64,000 nucleotides of DNA from CALINB01 sp938045325 (GTDB lineage Bacteria; Pseudomonadota; Alphaproteobacteria; Rhodospirillales; CALINB01), in contig JAYNQW010000015.1 of the NCBI GenBank assembly GCA_038114465.1, positions 11,963-75,962 of the forward strand, read 5' to 3'. Numbering within the stretch: position 1 is the stretch's first letter; each line of letters begins with the position of its first letter. The notes beneath the pieces are model-generated. The model did not search any database, was not told the DNA's origin, and saw nothing but the letters and a program-made list of their open reading frames with translations. Shown piece by piece: positions 52,898 to 61,853 of the stretch. The position numbers and the translations under genes are program-made.

Positions 52898-54790
52898 ATG
52901 TTAGTCGATACCGACCGCCAGAAGCTTTTGACCCGGCGGGCGGCTGTGCTGGGTGGCGGTAAACTCGTGTTACTTTCCGCCCTCATGGGCCGGCTCTATT
53001 ATTTGCAAGTGGTCGAAGCCGACCGGTATGCCACCTTGGCCGACGAGAATCGGATCAGCCTGCGCATGCTGCCCCCGCCACGGGGTCGGATCGTTGACCG
53101 TTTTGGCAAGCCGCTTGCCGTTAATCAGCAAAACTACCGCGTTGTACTCGTTTCCGAAAACACGCGTGACGTTAATCATTCTTTAGACCAGCTCAGCAAA
53201 ATGATCCCGCTCAGCGAACATGAGCGCCGCCGCATTCTCCGTGAAATTCGTCGGAAACGGAGCTTCGTGCCGGTTACGGTGCGGGATAATTTAAGTTGGA
53301 AAGAAGTTGCTAAAATAGAAGTCAACACACCGGATCTGCCAGGGATACTGATTGATGTCGGACAAAGCCGGTTTTACCCGCACGGTGATCACTTGGCCCA
53401 TGTTTTGGGCTATGTTGCTTCAGTTTCGGAAAAAGAAGCTAGAGATGATCCTGTGTTGCAATTACCGGGGTTCCGCATCGGTAAATCCGGGATGGAAAAA
53501 ACCCATGATCTGGCTTTGCGGGGCTCAAGCGGCAACCTGCAGGTCGAGGTCAATGCTTTGGGGCGGGTCATTCGTGAACTATCGCGCCAGGAGGGTCAGC
53601 CGGGTGCAGAAATTTCTCTGACCATCGATCTTGACTTGCAAAAATTCGTCAGTGAACGTTTGTCAGATCAAAGCGCTGCGGCTGTCGTGCTCGATGTCCA
53701 TAACGGCGATATCCTTGCATTGGCATCAACCCCTGGGTTTGATCCGAATACCTTTAACCGGGGACTGTCTTCTGAAGAGTGGAAAACGTTGGTTTCGAAC
53801 CCGCGGGCACCACTCACCAATAAAGCGATTAGCGGTCAATATCCGCCAGGATCGACATTTAAAATGGCTGTAGCATTGGCTGCCCTCGAAAAAGGAGTTG
53901 CAACGCCGGCAACACAACATTTTTGCAAAGGGTCCGTTGAGCTCGGCAATGCAGAGTTCCACTGTTGGAAAAAGGGTGGTCATGGCACACTCGATATGAG
54001 TCAGGCGATCACGCAATCATGCGACGTTTATTTTTATGAAATTGCGAAGCGAATCGGGATCAATAAAATAACTGAAATGGCGCGGCGTTTAGGCTTGGGG
54101 CAAAAGCTCGATGTCGATTTGCCGGGAGAGCTCAAGGGATTGATGCCGACGCGAGCCTGGAAACGCTCGGCAACGGGCCGTTCCTGGCAACAGGGTGAAA
54201 CTTTGATTGCCGGTATCGGGCAGGGCTTTTTATTAAGCACCCCTTTGCAGTTAGCAGTGATGACGGCCCGGTTGACGAACGGCGGGTTTGCCGTGATACC
54301 GCGTGTCACGCGTTCCATTTCTTTTAGTGAAGAACTTACACCGGTGCCGGAGCCGAAGTTTAATCCGATCGGGGTTCCGGAGCAGCACCTGAGTGTGATT
54401 CAAAAAGCCATGTCCCGTGTCGTTAATGAACCGTTTGGTACGGCCTTCAGTTCGCGTATTGAAAAACGGAAATTTGCTATGGGCGGAAAAACCGGCACTG
54501 TTCAAGTGCGACGCATATCAAAAGCCGAACGAGAGAAGGGGGTCCGTAAAAACGAGGAGCTTTCATGGGAAGAGAGAGACCATTCATTGTTTGTCGGTTT
54601 TGCTCCGGTTTCCTCGCCCCGGTATGCGGTCTCCGTTATCGTTGAACATGGCGGCAGTGGTTCAAAAACGGCCGCACCGATTGCCCGTGATATTCTGTTA
54701 GAAGCGCAACGCCGAAAATCGGCACGTCCGGGTGTCGGGCATCAAATGTCGGCTTCAGGTCCGCAGGCACAGGGTGATGAGTCGGGATGA
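52898..54790 (+). CDS. mrdA: Penicillin-binding protein 2
   Basis: 630 residues. N-terminal membrane anchor (GGKLVLLSALMGRLYYLQVVEA), pedestal domain (PPPRGRIVDRFGKPLAVNQQNYRVVLV), then the transpeptidase: SxxK in QYPPGSTFKMAVALAAL, SxD motif in ITQSCDVYFYEIA and KTG in MGGKTGTVQVR. It crosslinks peptidoglycan during cell elongation. The final TGA overlaps the rodA ATG. Confidence 0.95.
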   Translation: MLVDTDRQKLLTRRAAVLGGGKLVLLSALMGRLYYLQVVEADRYATLADENRISLRMLPPPRGRIVDRFGKPLAVNQQNYRVVLVSENTRDVNHSLDQLSKMIPLSEHERRRILREIRRKRSFVPVTVRDNLSWKEVAKIEVNTPDLPGILIDVGQSRFYPHGDHLAHVLGYVASVSEKEARDDPVLQLPGFRIGKSGMEKTHDLALRGSSGNLQVEVNALGRVIRELSRQEGQPGAEISLTIDLDLQKFVSERLSDQSAAAVVLDVHNGDILALASTPGFDPNTFNRGLSSEEWKTLVSNPRAPLTNKAISGQYPPGSTFKMAVALAALEKGVATPATQHFCKGSVELGNAEFHCWKKGGHGTLDMSQAITQSCDVYFYEIAKRIGINKITEMARRLGLGQKLDVDLPGELKGLMPTRAWKRSATGRSWQQGETLIAGIGQGFLLSTPLQLAVMTARLTNGGFAVIPRVTRSISFSEELTPVPEPKFNPIGVPEQHLSVIQKAMSRVVNEPFGTAFSSRIEKRKFAMGGKTGTVQVRRISKAEREKGVRKNEELSWEERDHSLFVGFAPVSSPRYAVSVIVEHGGSGSKTAAPIARDILLEAQRRKSARPGVGHQMSASGPQAQGDESG

Positions 54791-55941
54791 TGGAAACGGC
54801 ATTAGGATTTAACCGGACTGAACGCACATTACGTCAAAAGCTTTGGCAGCTTCAGTGGTTTTTTATTTTTTTGATATGTGTCATCGCTTGTGTCGGCTTT
54901 GCCATGCTGTATTCAGCTGCAAACGGAAAGTTCGATCCCTGGGCAACCCGCCAAATGGTTCGGTTTGGAGTCGGCTTCGTTGCGATGCTAATTGTCGCAC
55001 TAACGGATATTCGAATTTGGCTGCGGTATGCCTACTTCTTTTATATTGTGACTCTGCTGTTATTGGTTTTTGTCGAATTCAGCGGCACGATTGGAATGGG
55101 GGCACAACGGTGGATTAACCTTGGCTTGATCAACCTTCAGCCGTCTGAAGTCATGAAAATCACCATGATATTGGCCTTGGCACGATATTTTCACGGTGTC
55201 AGTGTCGATGATGTCGGCCGTATTCTTTATTTATTGCCGCCGGTTCTCATCATTGCGGTGCCGACGGCGTTGGTTCTGCGTCAGCCCGATCTCGGCACGG
55301 CGGTGATGTTGCTAATCGCCGGCATTGCCTTGTTTTGGCTTGCTGGTGTCAGGCTGGCTGTCTTTGTCGCGATGGCGGTTGGTACGTTATTGGCGTTGCC
55401 TTTAGCGTGGCAGTTTTTACATGACTATCAACGCAAGCGGGTTTTAATATTCCTCAATCCCGAGAGCGATCCCTTGGGCGGCGGTTACCACATCATCCAA
55501 TCGAAAATCGCATTGGGCTCGGGCGGCTTATTCGGCAAAGGCTTTTTACAGGGCTCGCAAAGCCATTTGAATTTCTTGCCCGAGAAGCAAACAGACTTCG
55601 TATTCACGATGCTCGCCGAAGAAGTCGGCATGGTTGGCGGGCTTGGGCTTATAGCGCTTTATATTATTATTTTGATTTACGGTTTTGCAATTTCCTTAGG
55701 GAGCCGCAATCAATTCGGCCGTTTGATCGGCCTTGGCATAACCGTGACGTTTTTCCTGTATGTATTTATCAATATTGCCATGGTGACCGGACTCATTCCG
55801 GTCGTCGGTGTGCCATTGCCGTTGATCTCTTATGGCGGAACAGCAATGATGACCGTTTTGATCGGGTTTGGATTGCTATTGGGTGTTCATGTGCACCGTG
55901 ACATCGTGATTGGTCGGCGTAGTTCAGGCGAGGAGTTTTAG
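54787..55941 (+). CDS. rodA: Rod-shape peptidoglycan polymerase RodA
   Basis: 384 residues, SEDS family with about ten helices. Signature AFVVMLI-like segment early; FSGTIGMGAQRWINLGLINLQPSEVMKI, LRQPDLGTAVMLLIAG and the late VTGLIPVVGVPLPLISYGG. It polymerises lipid II glycans with PBP2, encoded just upstream and overlapping by ATGA. Last gene of the operon. Confidence 0.95.
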   Translation: MMETALGFNRTERTLRQKLWQLQWFFIFLICVIACVGFAMLYSAANGKFDPWATRQMVRFGVGFVAMLIVALTDIRIWLRYAYFFYIVTLLLLVFVEFSGTIGMGAQRWINLGLINLQPSEVMKITMILALARYFHGVSVDDVGRILYLLPPVLIIAVPTALVLRQPDLGTAVMLLIAGIALFWLAGVRLAVFVAMAVGTLLALPLAWQFLHDYQRKRVLIFLNPESDPLGGGYHIIQSKIALGSGGLFGKGFLQGSQSHLNFLPEKQTDFVFTMLAEEVGMVGGLGLIALYIIILIYGFAISLGSRNQFGRLIGLGITVTFFLYVFINIAMVTGLIPVVGVPLPLISYGGTAMMTVLIGFGLLLGVHVHRDIVIGRRSSGEEF

Positions 55942-55950
55942 TGTACTTGC

Positions 55951-56541
55951 TCAGCGTTTCCGAACAGCATTCCAGAGGGTCCAGGTAAAATATCCAAAGG
56001 ATCCGATGCCATAGGCTAAGAAAAAATACTGTAGACCGCCGAGCCAGGTAATTGGCCCAATCAAGTAAATGATGTCCTCGATTTCGATGCCGGCGTAACT
56101 GGGGTGTGCGACGGATTGCGAGCCGTGTCGCCGTTCCGTACTCAGACGCATAAAAAGAATGATCGGATTGCTGAGGCCGGCTGCCAGCCCAAGTATGAGG
56201 GCCCAGTGCCCCAAAGGTCCGGATGAAAGGCCGTAACCGATGGAGATAAACATCATCGTGTAGTTGCTGCAATTGACGGACGAATCGAAATATTTGCCAA
56301 ACGATGAACTTTTTCCCGCTAACCGCGCCAGTTCGCCGTCGGTGTGGTCTAAAAATACGGCGATCATGAATAAGCCCGCAGCCCAGTGCGCCAAGACCGG
56401 ATCGCCTTGCGCAAACAAGGCGGCCGCGGCAATGCCGAAAAGGAGGCTGAAGCCGGTCATATGGTTGGGGTGGACCGGCGTGTTCACCAACGGTTTAACG
56501 AGAATATGGGCCAACCTTTGGTCCCAGGATTTAATGGCCAT
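55951..56541 (-). CDS. CDP-alcohol phosphatidyltransferase family protein with altered active motif
   Basis: 196 residues, six helices. The catalytic motif normally D-xx-D-G-xx-A-R-x8-G-x3-D-x3-D reads DHTDGELARLAGKSSSFGKYFDSSVN, with Asn in place of the last Asp. That Asp is thought to be the catalytic base, so the usual phosphotransferase chemistry may be impaired or different. Convergent to rodA. An alternative is a sugar- or inositol-phosphate-transferase relative with changed chemistry. Confidence 0.8.
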   Translation of the reverse strand: MAIKSWDQRLAHILVKPLVNTPVHPNHMTGFSLLFGIAAAALFAQGDPVLAHWAAGLFMIAVFLDHTDGELARLAGKSSSFGKYFDSSVNCSNYTMMFISIGYGLSSGPLGHWALILGLAAGLSNPIILFMRLSTERRHGSQSVAHPSYAGIEIEDIIYLIGPITWLGGLQYFFLAYGIGSFGYFTWTLWNAVRKR

Positions 56542-56719
56542 ACGGATGAATACCCTGAATGGTTGAGATGCAGGCGGAAACTCTACTTAAGTGATGGCGG
56601 GCGAACAAGGGCTATATCCGGCCAAATCATTGGAATCATGCTGAATAATTAGTGCTTTCATGGCGGTGCAGACGTGCTATCAACATACTACGAAAGCGAA
56701 AACACGGCGGATCCATTCT

Positions 56720-57526
56720 GTGGCTCAATCACAACAATTAACGGACTACAACGGTTTGACCGCACTGATTACCGGTGCTTCAAGCGGGATTGGCCGTCTG
56801 ATGGCGCTGCAGCTTGCCAAAAATGGCGCACGGGTTGCCTTGGTCGCGCGGCGCAAGGACGAACTTGAGGCCCTGGCCGAAGAGATACGCGCGCAATCGG
56901 GCGAGGCGGTTGTTTTGCCGTGCGACATATCTGACAGGCAGCAAGCCGAGCAAGCGGCAAGCCAGGCTATCAAAAAACTCGGTTCCGTCGATTTGCTCGT
57001 TAACAATGCCGGTTACGGCGGACAGCAAAAATTCCTCGACTGGGACCTCGATGATGTCGAGCACATCATGCGGGTCAATTATTTCGGTACGGTCTATTTT
57101 GCGAAAGCCTTATTGCCGCAGATGCTACAACGGGACCGCGGCTGGATCGTTTTTATGTCTTCCGTGTCGGGTAAAATCGCTTCACCGAAAAAAACCGCCT
57201 ATGCAGCGACAAAATTCGCCATGACGGGGTTTGCCGAGTCGTTATCCTTAGAATTGGATGGCACGGGTATCAATGTGTTGACGGTCTACCCCGGGACAAT
57301 CGATACACCATTTCACAATTCGCAAATGCGCAACAATATGCCTGAAAAAGTTCGTGATTCCATGAAGTCCGCGGACGGAGTTGTCGAAGCGACTTTCGAT
57401 GCGCTGGCCAAGGGCAAGCGGGAAGTGACTTACCCTGGTGGTATCGCGATGGGCTATGTCGTGAAGGCCTTGGCACCGGAATTTCTGCGTTCGCAGGTTC
57501 TAAAGACAACAAAAAAAGAGTCATGA
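56720..57526 (+). CDS. Short-chain dehydrogenase/reductase
   Basis: 268 residues from GTG 56720; the frame opens back to ATG 56660 but the extra 20 residues (rich in Gln, Lys, Arg) look non-coding and the GTG gives the standard short lead into the NAD site. Motifs: TALITGASSGIG, LVNNAGYGG, SSVSGKIASPKKTAYAATKFAMTGFAE (catalytic Ser-Tyr-Lys) and YPGTIDTPF. Substrate unknown. One base separates it from the amine oxidase gene. Confidence 0.86.
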   Translation: MAQSQQLTDYNGLTALITGASSGIGRLMALQLAKNGARVALVARRKDELEALAEEIRAQSGEAVVLPCDISDRQQAEQAASQAIKKLGSVDLLVNNAGYGGQQKFLDWDLDDVEHIMRVNYFGTVYFAKALLPQMLQRDRGWIVFMSSVSGKIASPKKTAYAATKFAMTGFAESLSLELDGTGINVLTVYPGTIDTPFHNSQMRNNMPEKVRDSMKSADGVVEATFDALAKGKREVTYPGGIAMGYVVKALAPEFLRSQVLKTTKKES

Positions 57527-57527
57527 C

Positions 57528-58802
57528 ATGTTGGATGTAATCGTTATCGGCGCCGGGGTTTCGGGTCTCGCCGCGGCACGAGAGTTAACTCGTGCCGGAT
57601 ATTCGGTTGCCATTTTGGAAGCGCGCGACCGGATCGGCGGCCGAGTGAAAACCGTTGATGATTTCTGCGACGGATTGATGGAAGGCGGTGCCGAATTTGT
57701 CCATGGCCGCAACGCCGCGACGATGAAAGAGGTCCAAGACGCTGGGCTTAATTTACGCGGCTTGCCGCAAATGCGTCGCACGGCGTTTAATCTCGGCGGT
57801 GCAACCCGTTGGCTACCGTTGATTTGTATGCATCCGGAAACCTGGGCCTGTGCCGGGATGCGCGGTAAAATCGCGAATGCGCAACCGCCGGACATGTCTG
57901 CGCGGGAATTTATCGAAAAGCACGGCTATAAAGGCCGTGCGCGCCAGCTAACCGAAATGACGTTCCTGCAGCATTTGCCGGGCGGCGTCGACGATGTCGG
58001 TGTGCTCGGCATGGTCGACGATGGGGTTCTCGATCTGCAGACTCGGTACAATCACCGTATCGTCGAGGGTTACAGCTCTTTACCGCGCGCATTGGCGCAA
58101 GGCCTCGATATCCAACAAGGGAAAATTGTCAAAGCCGTGACGTGGAGATGTGACTCGGCGCGAGTCCGGCTCGAAGACGGCAGCGATCATGAAGCCCGCG
58201 CGGTGATCTCGACTCTGCCAATCGGCGTGTTGAAATCCGGCGCCGTTGATTTTGATCCGGCGTTACCGTCCTCGAAGCAAAAGGCGCTGTCACAAATCGA
58301 AGTCGGCCCGATCATCAAAATGTTGCTGCATTTTAAGAAAAATTTTTGGCCGAATTGGATGGAAATGGTTGCCTGCGCGACCGGGCCGGTGAATTTATAT
58401 TGGTCCGTGTTTCGTGGTGTTGCAGGTGGCCCGGCGGCCTTGTGTGCCTACTGTATCGGGCCGCGCGCGGCCAAGCTAGCTGGCGAAAGTGATGAGAGCC
58501 GCATGGAAATCCTGTCCGCCGATCTGAAGCGGCTCTATCCCAAAGCCGATCCGCGGCGTGATTTAATTAATTTTCGCAGCATCAATTGGGCAGAGGATCC
58601 GTTCGCTTGCGGCGGTTATACGTATTTACCGCCCGGTTCGCGGGGCGCACGTGAAAGTCTCAAAGCGGCGGATACAGGGCGGTTGTTTTGGGCCGGCTCG
58701 GGCACGGAATCGCGGCCGGTTTCGGAACTTGTTGAAACGGCTTACTTAAGCGGCTTGCGGGTGGCCGATGAGGTAAAAGCCGCCCTCAACAACGGGCCGT
58801 GA
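57528..58802 (+). CDS. FAD-dependent amine oxidase-like protein
   Basis: 424 residues. FAD-binding DVIVIGAGVSGLAAARELTRAGYSVAILEARDRIGGRVKTV at the N-terminus and a C-terminal LFWAGSGTESRPVSELVETAYLSGLRVADEV that closes the FAD site. The middle carries the substrate domain with WSVFRGVAGGP. Flavin-containing monoamine/polyamine oxidase family; substrate not determinable. Almost overlaps the preceding SDR. Confidence 0.85.
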   Translation: MLDVIVIGAGVSGLAAARELTRAGYSVAILEARDRIGGRVKTVDDFCDGLMEGGAEFVHGRNAATMKEVQDAGLNLRGLPQMRRTAFNLGGATRWLPLICMHPETWACAGMRGKIANAQPPDMSAREFIEKHGYKGRARQLTEMTFLQHLPGGVDDVGVLGMVDDGVLDLQTRYNHRIVEGYSSLPRALAQGLDIQQGKIVKAVTWRCDSARVRLEDGSDHEARAVISTLPIGVLKSGAVDFDPALPSSKQKALSQIEVGPIIKMLLHFKKNFWPNWMEMVACATGPVNLYWSVFRGVAGGPAALCAYCIGPRAAKLAGESDESRMEILSADLKRLYPKADPRRDLINFRSINWAEDPFACGGYTYLPPGSRGARESLKAADTGRLFWAGSGTESRPVSELVETAYLSGLRVADEVKAALNNGP

Positions 58803-59129
58803 CGTTTGCCGTTAGGTGAATTCTCAGCGGTAGCTAGTCCATGATATCCCCTGGGTTATTGAATAAGACCGTAGTTTCCGGTGCCAATACTGACAACCGA
58901 AAAGTATCTAATACTATGGCAATATTGCGGAAATTTGCCTTGATTTAGATTAAGCGAGCCGCCGGTTGATGCCGAAATCGGCCAATTAAAACGGATTTTT
59001 TGTTCCAAAATCCCTAATCGGCAAAAAATGGAAGCATGCCATGTAAAGGCCTGCCTGTTTCCGGATTGGCGACCTCTTGTACGGATGGGGGATTTCATCT
59101 ACAACCCCAAAATCGCATTCAATTCAATG
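58803..59129 (+). other. Gene-free stretch before tRNA-Lys
   Basis: 327 bases without a supportable gene. One possible FNR-like box (TTGAT-TTAG-ATTAA at 58940-58953) differs from the consensus by one base but has no gene properly placed. No hairpin or repeat of note. Confidence 0.6.
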
Positions 59130-59205
<76 letters not shown>

Positions 59206-59213
59206 TTGTTTTC

Positions 59214-59248
59214 AATGACTTAGAGGTATTGCCCTCTAGGTCATTTTT
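59214..59248 (+). terminator. Terminator of tRNA-Lys
   Basis: AATGACTTAGAGG (59214-59226) pairs with CCTCTAGGTCATT (59233-59245), one T-G pair, six-base loop and a following T-run to 59248. Confidence 0.8.
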
Positions 59249-59261
59249 AATTTCTGTTTCC

Positions 59262-59282
59262 TAGGCAACATGTAGGCAACAT
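59262..59282. repeat. Tandem TAGGCAACAT repeats beside tRNA-Lys
   Basis: TAGGCAACAT at 59262-59271 and again at 59273-59282, one helical turn (11 bases) apart, 57 bases beyond the tRNA. Phased direct repeats near tRNA 3' ends are typical arm-type binding sites of tyrosine recombinases. No integrase gene remains nearby. Confidence 0.5.
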
Positions 59283-59848
59283 TAATTAGGGCGACTAATG
59301 GAAAAATAATCGAATTTAAACGGAAGAATGATTCCACCGGTGCCTAAAGTTATGAGGCTTTTTGGGTGCTCTCCTCAATTTCCGTCATGGCCTGACCTTT
59401 GGGCCGCCTTTAACGGAAAGAGAAGGTACGGGTGAAGATTGTTTGGTGTTAATTGATCGTGGCAGGCGTGAAGTTGTGAAGAAGGAGGCGCTAAGGGCGG
59501 AAGGCTAAAGTGAGTGGTGCGGTTGCGTGAGGCGTTCTAATCATTTCTCTGGTCTTCGGGGAAAAGTCTTGTGAGCTCTACATCTTCTCCAACACCAGTA
59601 ACAATATCCTCTTCAACCCATTCTAGCCTGTAAAGCCCCCTTGTTATGGGCCAGTTGTTGCTAGAGTTTCCGGCACGGGTGGCCCATAACAAGGGGGCTT
59701 TACATTTGTTAATATTGAAAAATAATTTTTACTGTAAGGAAGTAGCACACACATTTAAGCAAATTAGACAACTTTATAGAGACGATGAAAAGTCATGTTT
59801 TTTGCTAGTGCCCAAAATCCAATTTGATATAATCCCAGTGGAGCAGAA
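59283..59848. other. Gene-poor remnant stretch before the left inverted repeat
   Basis: No recognisable complete gene. A 48-codon frame (59362-59508, plus strand, TTG start) ends GEDCLVLIDRGRREVVKKEAL and looks like the tail of a real protein; a minus-strand frame ending at 59537 carries RLEWVEEDIVTGVGEDVELT, also protein-like. Both look like decayed ends of lost genes. A perfect 25-bp inverted repeat lies inside. Confidence 0.5.
59629..59704. repeat. Perfect 25-bp inverted repeat (76-base hairpin)
   Basis: Arms 59629-59653 and 59680-59704 are exactly complementary (TGTAAAGCCCCC... against ...GGGGGCTTTACA) around a 26-base loop. There is no U-run and no flanking gene that would need such a terminator. 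It could be a small mobile hairpin (MITE/REP-like) or a recombination substrate. Confidence 0.85.
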
Positions 59849-59850
59849 AA

Positions 59851-59905
59851 GGATAATGCACTAACATTCAATCCTGACCAGCCAATGAGGGCAAGTCACC
59901 ATGTC
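59851..59905. repeat. Left inverted repeat of the photolyase module
   Basis: Aligns over 55 bases (about 45 identical) with the reverse complement of 63939-63993. The best block is ATGCACTAACATTCAA, 16 of 16. The inner end reaches within six bases of the truncated SOUL gene. Reads like the end of an insertion sequence (GTGACYTGCCC-type terminus), but no transposase is present. Confidence 0.8.
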
Positions 59906-59910
59906 TTTTT

Positions 59911-60183
59911 TTGCCAGCAAGTTTTAATATGAACGATACACTCAAGCCGCAAGACTCAGCAATCAAACTCAAAGAAATTACCGATTTTACATTGGCTTCG
60001 ATAGTCTTCAGTTGCCTTTTGAACCAGGACAACATCAACAAACACAAAGAAATGCTTGAGCAACGGATTGAAAAAAAGGGATATACAAAAACCGGCCAGA
60101 TTAAGGCCGCTGGATATAATCCTCCGTTTACCATTCCGGCCTTGCGAATGAACGAGGTTTTTATCCCTGTTAAAAAACAATGA
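59911..60183 (+). pseudogene. SOUL haem-binding protein, C-terminal fragment
   Basis: The open frame begins with LPASFNMNDTLKPQDSAIKLKEI and ends AAGYNPPFTIPALRMNEVFIPV, the closing half of SOUL-family haem-binding proteins (usually near 200 residues with an ending like YDPPWTPPFLRRNEV). Only about 90 residues remain, and similarity runs upstream of the first ATG (59929) right up to the inverted repeat, so the 5' half was lost there. Residual expression from ATG 59929 is possible: the stop overlaps the next gene's ATG. Confidence 0.75.
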
Positions 60184-61721
60184 CTAAAACACTTCGCCTC
60201 ATTCTTGGAGATCAGCTTAGCCATAACATATCCAGCCTATCTGATGTCGATAAGGCAAATGACCTTATTTTAATGTGTGAAGTCTGGGAGGAGGCGACAT
60301 ACGTTCAACATCACAAAAAGAAAATCGCCTTTATATTCTCTGCCATGCGCCATTTTGCTGAAGAGCTTAAAGGTAAAGAATACGATCTCCACTACATAAA
60401 GCTTGATGGCCCTAAAAAAGCAGGATCGTTTAAAAGCGAAGTTGCGCAAGTACTTAAGCAGTATAAGCCAGACAAAATTGTCATTACGATGCCTAGTGAA
60501 TACAGAGTTTTACAGGACATGCAGGCCTGGGAGGCTGAGTTTGCAGTGCCTGTCGAATTACGACCTGATGATCGTTTTCTATGCTCGCATGAAGAGTTTG
60601 TACAATGGGCTGATGACCGTAAACAACTGCGCATGGAGTATTTTTATCGGGAAATGCGCAAAAAATACAACGTGCTCATGGATGGTGATAAGCCCGAAGG
60701 TGGGCAGTGGAATTATGATAGCCAAAATCGTAAGCCTCCGAAGGAAGGACTTGAAATTCCCCAAACCTATATGGCGCAAACTGATAAGATCACTGATGAG
60801 GTCATAAAGCTTGTAGCCGATCGTTTCGGCGATCACTTTGGCGATCTTGAGCCCTTTCATTTTGCTGTCACGCGCAACCAAGCCTTGTATGCGTTTAATA
60901 AATTTATCGATGAGCGGCTTTGTCATTTTGGCGATTATCAGGATGCGATGATCCAGGGCGAGCCGTGGATGTATCACAGTCATCTTAGTTTCTATATCAA
61001 CTGTGGCCTTCTAACGCCGCTTGAATGCATCCGTAAAGCCGAAGAGGCTTATCGTAAGGGAATTGCGCCCTTAAATGCTGTTGAGGGCTTTATCCGGCAA
61101 ATTCTGGGTTGGCGGGAATACATACGTGGCATTTACTGGCTCAAGATGCCTGACTATGCAAAAGAAAATTATCTTGAGGCTCAGCGTGAATTGCCCTCGC
61201 TGTTCTGGGGCGGAAAGACCAAAATGAATTGTCTCTCCCAATGTGTCAAAGAGACAAAAGAAAATGCCTATGCTCATCATATTCAGCGCTTGATGGTGTT
61301 AGGTAACTTTTGTCTGCTCACAGGAATTGATCCGAAATTTGTCAATGAATGGTTTTTGGTTGTCTATGCCGATGCCTATGAATGGGTTGAAATGCCAAAT
61401 GTTTCAGGAATGATCCTTTATGCCGACGGCGGCTATCTGGCGAGCAAGCCCTATATCGCCGGCGGTGCTTACATCAATCGAATGTCCGATTATTGTAAAA
61501 CTTGTTCCTATAAAATGAGCAAAAAAAATGGTCCTGCAGCTTGCCCTTTTAATTATCTTTACTGGAACTTTGTAATCGAGCACGAGGATAAATTCAGCAG
61601 TAATCCTCGTATGGGAAATTCTTATCGCACGCTTGCAAAAATGGATGACAACAAGATCATAGCCATAAAAGACGATGCGTCGCGTTTCTTATCAGCGATC
61701 GAAAAAGGGAAAACTGTATGA
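60180..61721 (+). CDS. FeS-type photolyase/cryptochrome (PhrB/CryB, FeS-BCP)
   Basis: 513 residues. N-terminal LRLILGDQLSHNISSLSDVDKANDLILMCEVWEEATYVQHHKKKI is diagnostic for the bacterial (6-4) photolyase/FeS-BCP group; FAD-binding region around GWREYIRGIYWLKMPDYA. Four cysteines for the [4Fe-4S] cluster: NFCLLTG, then DYCKTCSYK and AACPFNY. It repairs (6-4) photoproducts or senses blue light. AT-rich like the neighbours and unlike the rest of the window. ATG overlaps the SOUL stop. Confidence 0.93.
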   Translation: MTKTLRLILGDQLSHNISSLSDVDKANDLILMCEVWEEATYVQHHKKKIAFIFSAMRHFAEELKGKEYDLHYIKLDGPKKAGSFKSEVAQVLKQYKPDKIVITMPSEYRVLQDMQAWEAEFAVPVELRPDDRFLCSHEEFVQWADDRKQLRMEYFYREMRKKYNVLMDGDKPEGGQWNYDSQNRKPPKEGLEIPQTYMAQTDKITDEVIKLVADRFGDHFGDLEPFHFAVTRNQALYAFNKFIDERLCHFGDYQDAMIQGEPWMYHSHLSFYINCGLLTPLECIRKAEEAYRKGIAPLNAVEGFIRQILGWREYIRGIYWLKMPDYAKENYLEAQRELPSLFWGGKTKMNCLSQCVKETKENAYAHHIQRLMVLGNFCLLTGIDPKFVNEWFLVVYADAYEWVEMPNVSGMILYADGGYLASKPYIAGGAYINRMSDYCKTCSYKMSKKNGPAACPFNYLYWNFVIEHEDKFSSNPRMGNSYRTLAKMDDNKIIAIKDDASRFLSAIEKGKTV

Positions 61722-61853
61722 GCCACAAAAAAGCAATTTTTCGTAAAAAATGTGTGAGTGTTGTAAGTGCGCTCTGACTGTCGCAAGAGGTGGAAAAAAA
61801 ATCTGGGGTAGTATAAAGCATTTTTCACGGTGCTGCAGAAAGGTCGCAAAGAT

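Noticed and set aside
58940..58953. FNR-like box TTGAT-TTAG-ATTAA
   Set aside because: No gene is placed to be controlled by it, and one mismatch in a 10-base consensus is expected by chance.
59629..59704. Integron attC site
   Set aside because: The arms are perfectly complementary and lack the R'/R'' core sites GTTRRRY and RYYYAAC in the right places.
59646..59864. 72-codon plus-strand frame over the 25-bp inverted repeat
   Set aside because: It runs through both arms of the hairpin, has no ribosome site and no family likeness.
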